A stretch of DNA of 59,186 bases from Bacteroidia bacterium (GTDB lineage: Bacteria > Bacteroidota > Bacteroidia > Bacteroidales > Azobacteroidaceae): NCBI GenBank assembly GCA_025999935.1, contig BNXY01000011.1, forward strand, positions 1 to 59,186, read 5' to 3'. The notes beneath the pieces are model-generated. The model was not told where the DNA came from, did no database searches, and was given only the letters and a program-made list of their open reading frames with translations. Made by a program: the position numbers and the translations under genes. Every line of letters starts with the position of its first letter. Position 1 is the stretch's first letter. This document shows, piece after piece, positions 23,236-30,653 of this stretch.

Positions 23236-23889
23236 TCACTCTTTCTTTTTTATTGTTCCCAACTCCAATTCAATCACTTTATTTACAATATCTTCCAATA
23301 AAAGCCGTTTGTGTTCGACAATTATAAATGTAACACCGTTTTTCTGCAAATCGTATATACAGTCTCTTAAAGTTTCCGAATTGCCAACATCCACTCCTGC
23401 CAAAGGCTCATCCAAAAGAATTAGTTTAGGCTCATGCACTAACACATTTCCCAAAGCCAACAATTGCCGTTCACCGCCGCTCATGTGAAAAGGCGTTCGT
23501 TTCCGCATAGTTTCAAGTATCGGCAATAATTCAAATACTTTTTTTATCCTTTCATTAGCCTCTGATTTAGAATAAATAGCAGCAGAAGTCAATAAATTTT
23601 CTTCCACCGTAAATTCTTCAAACACATTCTTTTTCTGCGGCATATACACAATCCCTTTCCGAATCATTGCCGATGAATGGTTTCCGGTAATATCTTCGCC
23701 TTCAAAAATGATTTTTCCGTCTTCATTCCAAGGTTGCAATAATCCGTATATACATTTTAAGATAGTGCTTTTCCCGGAGCCATTGCCACCGCTTAGCAAA
23801 ACAATTTCGCCTTTGTTTATGTCAAAAGAAACATCGGTCAGCACTTGTTTTTTGCCGTATCCGGTTGTGATATGTTCTACCTTTAGCAT
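23236..23889 (-). CDS. livF: Branched-chain amino acid ABC transporter ATP-binding protein LivF
   Basis: A 217-residue ABC ATPase: Walker A GGNGSGKST (near residue 34), Q-loop MPQKKN near 84, signature MSGGERQ near 137, Walker B LILLDEPLAGV near 157 and the switch His in IIVEHKR near 191. The LivF-type opening LKVEHITTGYGKKQVL is clear. It is slightly short of the usual 230-240 aa at the C-terminus. It overlaps the remnant of livG by 7 nt upstream and abuts DUF3990 downstream. With livG gutted and livH truncated, it probably has no working transporter. Confidence 0.88.
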   Translation of the reverse strand: MLKVEHITTGYGKKQVLTDVSFDINKGEIVLLSGGNGSGKSTILKCIYGLLQPWNEDGKIIFEGEDITGNHSSAMIRKGIVYMPQKKNVFEEFTVEENLLTSAAIYSKSEANERIKKVFELLPILETMRKRTPFHMSGGERQLLALGNVLVHEPKLILLDEPLAGVDVGNSETLRDCIYDLQKNGVTFIIVEHKRLLLEDIVNKVIELELGTIKKKE

Positions 23890-24041
23890 ACCACGACTCC
23901 TTTCTCCAATTGGAAAATTTGGTCGCTGGTGGCATCAATGTAGGCGTTGTTGTGTTCTATTTGCAGAATCGTTTTGCCTTCCTGTTTCATCAGCACTTGG
24001 ACATCGCCGAATGACTTTTGTATATCTTTTAATTCGAGCAT
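23883..24041 (-). pseudogene. livG: livG remnant: first 17 and last 35 residues joined, middle deleted
   Basis: The 52-codon frame starts MLELKDIQKSFGDVQVL (LivG/ABC opening) and continues directly with MKQEGKTILQIEHNNAYI, then a DQIFQLEKGVVV tail (the LivG C-terminus, including the switch-His region of I-x-x-I-E-H-N/D). Some 190 residues, with Walker A, signature and Walker B, are gone while the frame stays open. Its end overlaps the livF start by 7 nt, as in intact livGF pairs. Confidence 0.8.
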
Positions 24042-24196
24042 TATATATTTTTACTTATCTCTATTTCTGCTATTGAAACTTCGGCCATAAAGGTAGTAAT
24101 AATCTTCGTGTCGGCAAAAAACATCACAAGAAACTTGCGTAATTCGATTTTTTGATTATGTATATTTCGGATATTCATAAATGCAGTAGCAGACGC

Positions 24197-24400
24197 TTAC
24201 TTGGCTTTTAACAATTCAACATTTTTCCGTAGTTTTTCTGCCTCCTCACTATTCCTTCGCACCCTCTCCAATCTTTCTGCCTGTTCCTTAACCAACTCCT
24301 CATATTTTTCTACCTGTTTACGAATAATTTTGATACTATCGTCATATCTGAAATGTTGCTCTATGTGATAAAGGTTTTCCTCATCGGTTTCTCCTTGCAT
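24197..24400 (-). CDS. Short coiled-coil protein, perhaps the C-terminal end of an XRE regulator
   Basis: 67 residues, highly charged, with a heptad-rich helix from about residue 22 on (IRKQVEKYEELVKEQAERLE). Similar tails follow the DNA-binding domain in many Bacteroidetes XRE regulators, but no helix-turn-helix is present here and no ATG-linked upstream part exists. Either a remnant or a small independent protein. Confidence 0.35.
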   Translation of the reverse strand: MQGETDEENLYHIEQHFRYDDSIKIIRKQVEKYEELVKEQAERLERVRRNSEEAEKLRKNVELLKAK

Positions 24401-24487
24401 CTTGATATATCTATATTGAAATAGAGTTTACCCCTCTTTCCTCTCTTTATTTTATTTTTTATTTTATCGGATATAGTCTGCATAACT

Positions 24488-25999
24488 TTATATTTCGTCT
24501 AATCTTACGTCCGGCATCGACCGGTCTATTATTTTCAATTTCCCCTCTGACGGTTCTTTATAGGCATCAGTTGCTTTGAAATAATTATTGAGTTCGTCAA
24601 AATTATCTCCAAAAATGTTGTTAGAGAAGTATTGAAGTTTATCCATTACCCGAATAAATGTATCCGGTTCTTTTCGGTTGGTAAACTTTTTCAGCGACAT
24701 GATGTAATCTTCCCGATACACAGTAGGAACAATGATTCGGGACAATCCGCTTTTAAACAATTCAGCATTACCCATAATCCTCGAAATTCGCCCGTTACCA
24801 TCAATAAAAGGATGAACTTCCGAAATCATAAACATCATAAATACTGCTTTTGCCATTGGGTCGTTCAATACTGCATAATACTTAAAGCCTTGTTTTAATG
24901 TGCCTTCTACCAAAGTAAAATCGACAAACTCGGTATTTCCTGCCCGATTGTTTTGTATCTTAAATTCTCCGGCATTGACATCTTCTGCTCGGGCGGACAT
25001 CATCGTTAAATGTCTGCGTTTTAGAATTTGAATCAAATCATCGGGTATCGCCGGTGTGATGCACATTTCATAACTGTTTGATACAATATGAAATGTACCT
25101 AAAATATCATGAGAATCCTTTACTCGCTTTGGCATGGCAACTCCGGTATCAACAATTTTCTTAGCATCCTCAATCGCAAATTTTGTGCCTTCAATATAGT
25201 TTGAAAAATAGGCTTCAAAAAAAGAAAACAGGCGAAAAGAATCTTCAGATGTGTTTTTATCCGGTCTTTCGGGAAAATAGTAATCTTTCAACTTATCATA
25301 AAGAATTTCAAACAGTTCAACCCGCTTGCCATCAAAAGGCATCCCTGTCGCTCTTGCTTTAGTAGAAGTAGAACTTAGGGCATCTACACTATGAGTACTC
25401 AACAATGCTGAAATAATGGCGTTCAACTTATTGAACTCATTCTCAAAATTTAATTGCTTGGCTGTTTCTCTCGCTTTATCTCTGAACTTATTAATTCCTT
25501 CTTCACCCTCTCGGATGATGATTTTTTCCAACTTATCTTCAATATATTCAATCGGAAAGACTTTTGACTCATCGCCTTTTTTCCTCGAAATCTGCATGTT
25601 TTCCAATACCCACCGACATTCTGACGAGGCGTAAATTCCACCCAGATTTACATCCGAATCCAATGCCGGCTTTCCTTCCATTACATTCAGCGTAATTCCT
25701 TTCAAATCTGTTATTTTCTTAGTGTAATTACTTGTAATAAAAAAATTACCGGTTTCGGTTGGTCGTAATTCCGATGCACTCCGATGACTGATTACTGCTT
25801 CGGGAAACCGCCATTTGAGTATATCAAAAAAGTGGCGTTTAATGATATATTCTATCGAATCCCGCAAATTTGTGGTGTAAATTCGCGGGGCAATTTTCCG
25901 TATCTTCCCATCTTTCTCCGCTTTGCTAATTTGATTGGATATGCTTTTATCGGAAGATGCAAAAATGATTTCCTGTTTAAAATCTATGTTATCTGCCAT
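24488..25999 (-). CDS. Fic-domain AMP-transferase with AbiEi-like N-terminal domain
   Basis: 503 residues. Residues 1-140 resemble the N-terminal part of AbiEi-type regulators (winged helix: SNQISKAEKDGKIRKIAPRI, then SHRSASELRPT). The Fic core spans about 240-450, with the inhibitory motif SNYIEG at 266-271 and the catalytic HPFIDGNGRIS at 396-406 (H-P-F-x-D/E-G-N-G-R intact). Fic enzymes add AMP to target hydroxyls; the N-terminal inhibitory helix (S/T-x-x-x-E-G/N) keeps them off. It has its own promoter overlapped by three direct repeats, suggesting self-regulation via the N-terminal domain. Full length and apparently intact. Confidence 0.85.
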   Translation of the reverse strand: MADNIDFKQEIIFASSDKSISNQISKAEKDGKIRKIAPRIYTTNLRDSIEYIIKRHFFDILKWRFPEAVISHRSASELRPTETGNFFITSNYTKKITDLKGITLNVMEGKPALDSDVNLGGIYASSECRWVLENMQISRKKGDESKVFPIEYIEDKLEKIIIREGEEGINKFRDKARETAKQLNFENEFNKLNAIISALLSTHSVDALSSTSTKARATGMPFDGKRVELFEILYDKLKDYYFPERPDKNTSEDSFRLFSFFEAYFSNYIEGTKFAIEDAKKIVDTGVAMPKRVKDSHDILGTFHIVSNSYEMCITPAIPDDLIQILKRRHLTMMSARAEDVNAGEFKIQNNRAGNTEFVDFTLVEGTLKQGFKYYAVLNDPMAKAVFMMFMISEVHPFIDGNGRISRIMGNAELFKSGLSRIIVPTVYREDYIMSLKKFTNRKEPDTFIRVMDKLQYFSNNIFGDNFDELNNYFKATDAYKEPSEGKLKIIDRSMPDVRLDEI

Positions 26000-26001
26000 T
26001 T

Positions 26002-26091
26002 GAATTTTTTCTATTATAAAATTTATCTGACTGCAAAATTAGGAATTTTTTCCATTATAACTACTAATTCGTGGAATTTTTTCCATTATAA
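26002..26091 (-). promoter_or_regulatory. Three 18-bp direct repeats around the fic promoter (probable operators)
   Basis: GAATTTTTTCCATTATAA occurs at 26043-26060 and 26074-26091, and with one change (CTATT) at 26002-26019. On the minus strand each reads TTATAATGGAAAAAATTC. A TAATTTTG -7 box (26041-26034) lies between the first and second copy, so bound protein would cover the -33 region and the leader. The spacings are 41 and 31 bp. The likely binder is the Fic protein's own AbiEi-like domain (inference). Confidence 0.65.
26034..26041 (-). promoter_or_regulatory. -7 promoter box of fic (TAATTTTG)
   Basis: Minus-strand TAATTTTG fits TAnnTTTG and would give a leader of about 28 nt before the fic ATG at 25999. 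Confidence 0.55.
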
Positions 26092-26097
26092 ATTTTA

Positions 26098-26396
26098 TTA
26101 ATCTCCGAAATTCGTCAAAAACGCTGCGTTTTTAATCCGTTCTTCTTTTTCAAACGATGCCAAATAGTTTTCCGTTGTCTTTAAATCGCTGTGTCCCAGA
26201 CTATCGGAAATATAAGCAATGTTTGCCCCACTTCGTTTCAATACACTTGCAAATGAATGTCTTGCAGTATAAGTGCTTATATTTGATATACCAAAACTGT
26301 CTCCAAAATTTTCACAGGATACGCTCCTGACTTGGTTTCTCGGCGATTATCCAACATTGCCGTTACCGTAATTCCGTTCAAATTATATGTATCCAT
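26098..26396 (-). pseudogene. Tyrosine recombinase (island integrase), middle deleted and frame shifted
   Basis: From ATG 26396 the N-terminal arm-binding start is readable (GITVTAMLDNRRETKSGAYP). After about 30 codons another frame gives the C-terminal catalytic end: ISTYTARHSFASVLKRSGAN (second R-H of the R-H-R-Y set), ISDSLGHSDLKTTENYLASF (L-G-H and nucleophile Tyr) and ERIKNAAFLTNF. About 300 residues, including the first catalytic Arg, are missing. Its position 180 bp from the right att repeat fits a former island integrase. Confidence 0.85.
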
Positions 26397-26573
26397 ATTG
26401 CTTTGTTTTTAATCTGTGTGCACAAAGAATACGTACACACAATTTGCACACAAATATACGAAATACATGAAAATAAAACAAGAGCATTGAAAATATAAAA
26501 ATTAATATATTACTAATATTCAATATTTTATCATCTAAATAAAAATGAAAGAAAATAGAAGAAAAGGTTGAAA

Positions 26574-26622
26574 ATCTGCCTTACAAGCAGAGGGTCGGGG
26601 GTTCGAATCCCTCAACGCCCAC
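26574..26622 (+). repeat. Right att repeat (copy of the tRNA-Val 3' part)
   Basis: Exact 49-bp copy of 11302-11350. The tRNA 5' half is absent here (AAA precedes instead of AGC), so this is not a functional tRNA gene. Confidence 0.9.
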
Positions 26623-26830
26623 GTATTAATAAAGACCCTTCGGGGACAAAACAAGACAAACAAAAGCCATTTCAAGACATCTCAAAAGTACTAATTAGGT
26701 ACTTGTTTCAAAGAACCAAAAAAAGGTACCGAAGTCCTCCATAAGTCCCTCATCTGTCCACTACAGCCGCCTTATGGACGAGAATGCTATGTGCTGCCCG
26801 ACAAAATAAAAGATGCCCTGTTGGGAGTAG

Positions 26831-27028
26831 AGGAAAAGGGGAAGACGATCATTCACTCCTGCTGAAGATATTGAAAAAAAATTCAAAAACGAATTAAAAG
26901 AATTGCTTAAAAAATGGGGATGTAAACTTCCGGAAAACAATGAAATAGCAAAGGCCAAACAGCAACCAAATCAAGATAGTGATACCCCAAAAGCAAAAAC
27001 AACCAACGTTAAAAAGAAAGAAAAATGA
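26831..27028 (+). pseudogene. Reading-frame remnant with no start codon, basic C-terminal tail
   Basis: The open frame reads RRSFTPAEDIEKKFKNELKE followed by LLKKWGCKLPENN and a Lys/Gln/Thr-rich tail ending KKKEK. A second frame just upstream (YGRECYVLPDKIKDALLGVE) seems to belong to the same former gene, implying a frameshift near 26850. I recognise no family. The surroundings 26623-26830 and 27029-27160 contain no other gene that I can support. Confidence 0.3.
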
Positions 27029-27162
27029 TAGTAATTGCCCAATCGGACATAATTCGCTCAAACAAAAGTTAGTTTATGATTAAAAATATGAAATTTAATA
27101 AAAAAGACATTGCATTAGGATACACGACATGAGATAGAAAAAGGAGAGTATAAAATATTCCA

Positions 27163-27306
27163 TTACAACCTTTTCATCCGCCAAGCCGCCATCGGATGCT
27201 CCGTAATCCTCCCCAAAATCTCCGCATCCTCAAAAAGCAATTCCGGCTGATAATTCCCTTGATTAAATTGTTCTAAAAACGCGGTTTCTTCATCGGAAAG
27301 TATCAT
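27163..27306 (-). pseudogene. AbiEii-type nucleotidyltransferase toxin, C-terminal end only
   Basis: The 47-codon frame contains FLEQFNQGNYQPELLFEDAE and ITEHPMAAWRMKRL; F-x-x-G-x-Y-x-P-E-L-L-F and the closing H-P-M-A-x-W are the last segment of the AbiEii/AbiGii toxin family. The catalytic nucleotidyltransferase domain is gone. A second copy of the last residues is readable at 27800-27835, after the AbiEi remnant. Confidence 0.6.
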
Positions 27307-27327
27307 CAAATTAGAAAGATAAGTTTG

Positions 27328-27435
27328 TTAAAGATGCAAATTTATTTCTTCTTTCAAGATAGGTAAGTGTCTTTTCACGATAACCCAAACGATGGAGGCA
27401 TCAATGTCAAATAAATATTTGCCTACTTTGTCCAT
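27328..27435 (-). pseudogene. HepT-like (HEPN) toxin, middle deleted
   Basis: 35 codons: MDKVGKYLFDI (the usual HepT opening) joined in frame to DASIVWVIVKRHLPILKEEI (its usual last helix, I-V-W-x-I-I-x-x-x-L-P-x-L). The R-x4-6-H catalytic motif of HEPN RNases lies in the lost part. It overlaps the end of the nucleotidyltransferase gene, as mntA-hepT pairs do. Confidence 0.65.
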
Positions 27436-27736
27436 CGTAAATCAGCTTTTTTGTTTGTTCTATTTCTTTCTTTAAGAATGGATTGCGGAGAGAGTTTTCT
27501 GTCAATAAATCTACTTTCCGGTTAAAGAGCTTTTCTAAATCATCCCACAAGGCAATGAGGTTTTCTCCTTTTTCATCGGGTAAAATATCTTCTGTTTCAA
27601 TCAGAACATCAATATCACTGGTTGCTGCATCAAAACGGGGAGTCAATGCAGAACCGAAGAAATAAAGTTTCTTTACAACTTTATTCTTTTCACATAATTG
27701 CATGATAGCAATGCGATAGTCTTCTAACTGAATCAT
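27407..27736 (-). CDS. MntA-type nucleotidyltransferase (antitoxin of an MNT-HEPN pair)
   Basis: A 109-residue protein with KLYFFGSALTPRFDAATSDI followed by DVLIE (G-S-x9-S-D-I-D, the active site that adds AMP to the HEPN partner) and KVDLLTENSLRNPFLKKEI near residue 75 (third acidic residue in V-D-L-x-T). Length is normal for the family. Its toxin partner is reduced to two ends (27328-27435), so the antitoxin is an orphan. A truncated homologue sits at 9947. Confidence 0.85.
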   Translation of the reverse strand: MIQLEDYRIAIMQLCEKNKVVKKLYFFGSALTPRFDAATSDIDVLIETEDILPDEKGENLIALWDDLEKLFNRKVDLLTENSLRNPFLKKEIEQTKKLIYDGQSRQIFI

Positions 27737-27822
27737 ACTTTAATTATTATAGCAACGACAAAGATAAGCAAAAAAATCTATTTGTGTAGATAATTATAAC
27801 TTTTTCATCCGTCAAACCGCCA

Positions 27823-28308
27823 TCAGACCATAAAACCAATTCCTCCCTGTTCTAAAAATGAAAGTATATTTTCCGGTGCATAAAGTTTCCAATCCCGAAA
27901 GTAAGTGTTTGATTCATTGGCGTCTGTCAGATAGCGAATGCTGTTGCCGATTTTTGCCCGACACTCAGTAAAAAAATGTTCACTTAATTTCATTTCGCTT
28001 TGAAAATAAGAAAGTATAAAACCTACTTTTTGATAAAGCACTTGTTTATTGTAGGCTTTCAAGTAGCTCAACAATTGTTCTTCTTTCAAAAATGTAATCA
28101 GTGAAAAAGAAACTATCAATTCTTCCAAACCGCCACTTCGTCCGATACAATCTATGCAATCAATAACCGTTCGTTCCAAATCCGTTACTTTTACCATTGA
28201 ATCCATTGGCGGATTCACTATGCCAAGTGAAATTCTGGAATCACAATACGTATAGCTGATTCCTTCATAGTCAAAATTATTAAATCGTTCATCAGATATT
28301 GTCTTCGC
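27823..28308 (-). pseudogene. AbiEi-type antitoxin/regulator, N-terminal part lost
   Basis: The readable part includes SDERFNNFDYEGISYTYCDS, SMVKVTDLERTVIDCIDCIG (the T-D-x-E-R-T-V-I-D motif central to AbiEi), ELIVSFSLITFLKEEQLLSY and TYFRDWKLYAPENILSFLEQ. The N-terminal winged helix is missing: the frame runs into the reverse strand of an ISAzo13 remnant near 28308. The end merges with the last residues of an AbiEii gene, so the former AbiEi-AbiEii pair collapsed into fragments. Confidence 0.65.
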
Positions 28309-28675
28309 AAGGTTACAACTTGCAAACCAACAGAAAAGTCTTTGAAGGTGGCGACCAGATTGACCGCGATGCATGCCAACAATCATGGATTTATAAGTGT
28401 AGGTATCAGCAAGGATACATCGGAATTTGCAGTTTCCACCATCCGCAGATGGTGGGACGAAGAAGGAAAAAATCTGTATAAATATGCTGAAAATCTGTAT
28501 ATTACAGCCGATGGAGGTGGCAGTAACGGAAGCAGGTTTGACTGTAAAAGCCGTTCTTGATGAAAAACAATATGAAACAGGAATAAAAATTAGCGATGAG
28601 GAATTAGCAAGATGCAAGATAATAAGAAGTAGTTTTCACAGTGATTGGAACTATTGTATTCAACCTAATTGTTAG
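28302..28675 (+). pseudogene. ISAzo13-family transposase remnant (three pieces)
   Basis: Three frames carry consecutive parts of an ISAzo13 transposase: GYNLQTNRKVFEGGDQIDRD; then MHANNHGFISVGISKDTSEF, TIRRWWDEEGKN and YITADGGGSNGSR (a catalytic Asp region); then AGLTVKAVLDEKQYETGIKI followed by FHSDWNYCIQP (the C-terminus). Two internal deletions separate them. It interrupts the AbiEi gene. Confidence 0.75.
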
Positions 28676-28695
28676 ATTTATTTATTGACGACTTC

Positions 28696-29220
28696 TTATT
28701 CTTTTATTAACTGCATCAGACATACATCTTCAAACCCATCCCTGATTTTCAGCCAGGATTTCAAAATTCCGGCCTGCACATAGCCGCATTTGTTGAATAA
28801 TTTGATACTGGGGATATTCGTTTGAGGAACATAGGCGTATAATTGTTTCAAATGCAGAAAGCGGAAGGCGTATTCTTTGCTCAGATGAAGCGCTTCCATT
28901 CCCAAACCTTTGTTGCGGTAAGCGGCATCCAACAATATTCCGATTCCGGTACGCAAATGAATGGGTTCATAATCGTATAAATCAATGGTGCCGATGGCTT
29001 TGCCCGTTTTTTTGTCAATAATCATCAAACGCAATTGCCGGGAATGGAAGATGTCCTGCAAGGAATTGTCTAAATAATCGCGCAGGGCGAATTTGGAATA
29101 AGGCGTCAATGTTGAACCGTATTTCCAAAGATCAGAATCATTTTCCCATTGGTACAAAACGTCTAAGTCTTCGGGTTCTAACGCCCTCAACAAGAGATTT
29201 TCACTTTCTAAAAATGCCAT
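28696..29220 (-). CDS. GNAT-family N-acetyltransferase (RimJ/RimL-like)
   Basis: A 174-residue acetyltransferase: LLLRALEPEDLDVLYQWEND at the start, GTIDLYDYEP near 90, AYRNKGLGMEALHL near 113 (the R/Q-x-x-G-x-G/A acetyl-CoA loop) and NIPSIKLFNKCGYVQAG near 146. I chose the ATG at 29220; the longer frame has no family support. The substrate is unknown. A 280-nt gap before it (29321-29599) has no gene that I can support. Confidence 0.85.
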   Translation of the reverse strand: MAFLESENLLLRALEPEDLDVLYQWENDSDLWKYGSTLTPYSKFALRDYLDNSLQDIFHSRQLRLMIIDKKTGKAIGTIDLYDYEPIHLRTGIGILLDAAYRNKGLGMEALHLSKEYAFRFLHLKQLYAYVPQTNIPSIKLFNKCGYVQAGILKSWLKIRDGFEDVCLMQLIKE

Positions 29221-29599
29221 AATTATTAATTTTAAACCGCCGATCGGTTGCATTACAATAATGTAATCGCTCAGCGATATACGACTATTGCGAAAGCAAA
29301 ACTCCAGCAATAAACGCAATAACTTTTCTCTTGATAGTTATTTTTTCATACATAAATATTATAATTGTCACATGAAACTTGCAACATTTTCATATTTTTT
29401 AGAAATAATCTTTGTATGCAGATTTCATGTAAACAAGTTTATTTTTAATCCTATAAATCACCTTCTTCTTCTGTTTCTGCGATTTCTTCCATTAAGTCCC
29501 AAATGGCATCTATTGTTTCTTTGGAGGAATCATCAAGTATGGCAAATTTTTTACAAAGATATTGATTTATATTAAATAAAAAATATTTTTTACAGTTTT

Positions 29600-30619
29600 T
29601 TACGTAGCCGTATTTGCCGTAATAGTAATTCCGCTGTCAGGATGATAGATTCTGAAAAGCGTATTTTTTGTTGTATTTTTATTCATTGTCCGGATTAATT
29701 GGTCGTAAGAAATTTCCTGTGTGTTGAAAGTAACATGCTTTCGGAAAGATTGTTTTTGCGCCTTTTCAGGTCGTTTGAGCGCCTTTTGAAGCGCAGAAAC
29801 CACACCGCTTGCCACAATCGCCATCCGAATCAGGTACTTGAAAATCCAATTGGAATGGGGATAATGTTTATTGAAAAATATCAACATGGCTTCGTAAAAA
29901 TGTTTTACGTATTTAATATCCTTTTTCGTACTTTCTCCTTTGTAATGAATGATGGGTTCCGGAAAATAATAATTGGCAAAACCGGCTTGGATAATCCGGT
30001 AGGATAAATCAATGTCTTCGCCGTACATAAAAAAACGTTCATCCAACCAGCCGGAAATATCCAAAGCCTTGCGTCGCAGCATCATGAAAGCGCCTGCTAA
30101 AACTTCTACTTCGTGCGATTCATTTTCGTTTAAATAGCGCAAATGATAACCGCCAAAAGCTTTGGTATGCGGAAACAACTTAGCCAATCCCGACATTTTA
30201 CAAAACGAACGCCAGGGAGAGGGAAAACCGCGTTTCGATTCCGGCAGAAATTCGCCGAATCCGTCGAGCATTTTCACGCCAACAGCGCCCGCACGGGGAT
30301 TTTCGTTCATGAAACGGCAAACGTTTTCCAAAGCGCTTTCGCCTACTACCGTATCGGGATTGAGGAGCAGAATGTATTCGCCCCGCGACTGCGCAATGGC
30401 TTGATTGTTCGCTTTGGAGAAACCGACATTATATTGATTATCAATGAATTTTACGCCGGGAAATTTCGGAAGAAGGTAGGCCAAAGAATCGTCGGAAGAA
30501 TGATTGTCTATGACAAAAATTTCCGCATCCAAATTCCTCACAGCGCGAAGGACGGAATCCAAGCACTGCTCTAAGAAATATTTTACATTATAATTGACGA
30601 TGATTATTGACAATTTCAT
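29600..30619 (-). CDS. Family 2 glycosyltransferase
   Basis: 339 residues: LSIIIVNYNVKYFLEQCLDS (GT2 opening), AEIFVIDNHSSDDSLAYL, NVGFSKANNQ, GEYILLLNPDTVVGESAL (D-x-D-like metal site) and WLDERFFMYGEDIDLSYRI (E-D region). A hydrophobic stretch near residue 265 could anchor it to the membrane. Rhamnosyltransferase-like members add sugars to cell-surface polysaccharides; the acceptor here is not evident. It lies alone downstream of recQ. Confidence 0.88.
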   Translation of the reverse strand: MKLSIIIVNYNVKYFLEQCLDSVLRAVRNLDAEIFVIDNHSSDDSLAYLLPKFPGVKFIDNQYNVGFSKANNQAIAQSRGEYILLLNPDTVVGESALENVCRFMNENPRAGAVGVKMLDGFGEFLPESKRGFPSPWRSFCKMSGLAKLFPHTKAFGGYHLRYLNENESHEVEVLAGAFMMLRRKALDISGWLDERFFMYGEDIDLSYRIIQAGFANYYFPEPIIHYKGESTKKDIKYVKHFYEAMLIFFNKHYPHSNWIFKYLIRMAIVASGVVSALQKALKRPEKAQKQSFRKHVTFNTQEISYDQLIRTMNKNTTKNTLFRIYHPDSGITITANTAT

Positions 30620-30653
30620 GCATCAAACAATTTTCATTCCTACATTCATATAA

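Larger units (their letters stand above)
11302..26622. mobile_element. Genomic island integrated in tRNA-Val (decayed integrative element, about 15.3 kb)
   Basis: Bounded by a perfect 49-bp direct repeat of the tRNA-Val 3' part. A tyrosine recombinase remnant lies 180 bp inside the right repeat. The content is accessory: XRE regulator, DUF4143 ATPase remnant, liv transporter remnants, Bro-N protein, ATPase/TPR operon with an IS66 insertion, DUF3990/DUF3791 array and Fic protein. The recombinase has lost its middle, so the island should no longer move by its own enzyme. That the whole stretch arrived in one step is inference; internal genes may have been added later. Confidence 0.7.

Noticed and set aside
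26574..26622. Second tRNA-Val gene
   Set aside because: Only the 3' 48 nt of the tRNA plus one flanking base are present; D arm and acceptor 5' strand are missing, so it is an att repeat.
28310..28617. N-terminal 100 residues of a 264-codon frame ahead of the AbiEi part
   Set aside because: This part is the reverse strand of the ISAzo13 transposase remnant and has no AbiEi similarity.
29462..29575. Small acidic minus-strand frame (ends EIAETEEEGDL)
   Set aside because: It has no start codon, and a TATCTTTG promoter-like box overlaps its beginning; not enough to call a gene.
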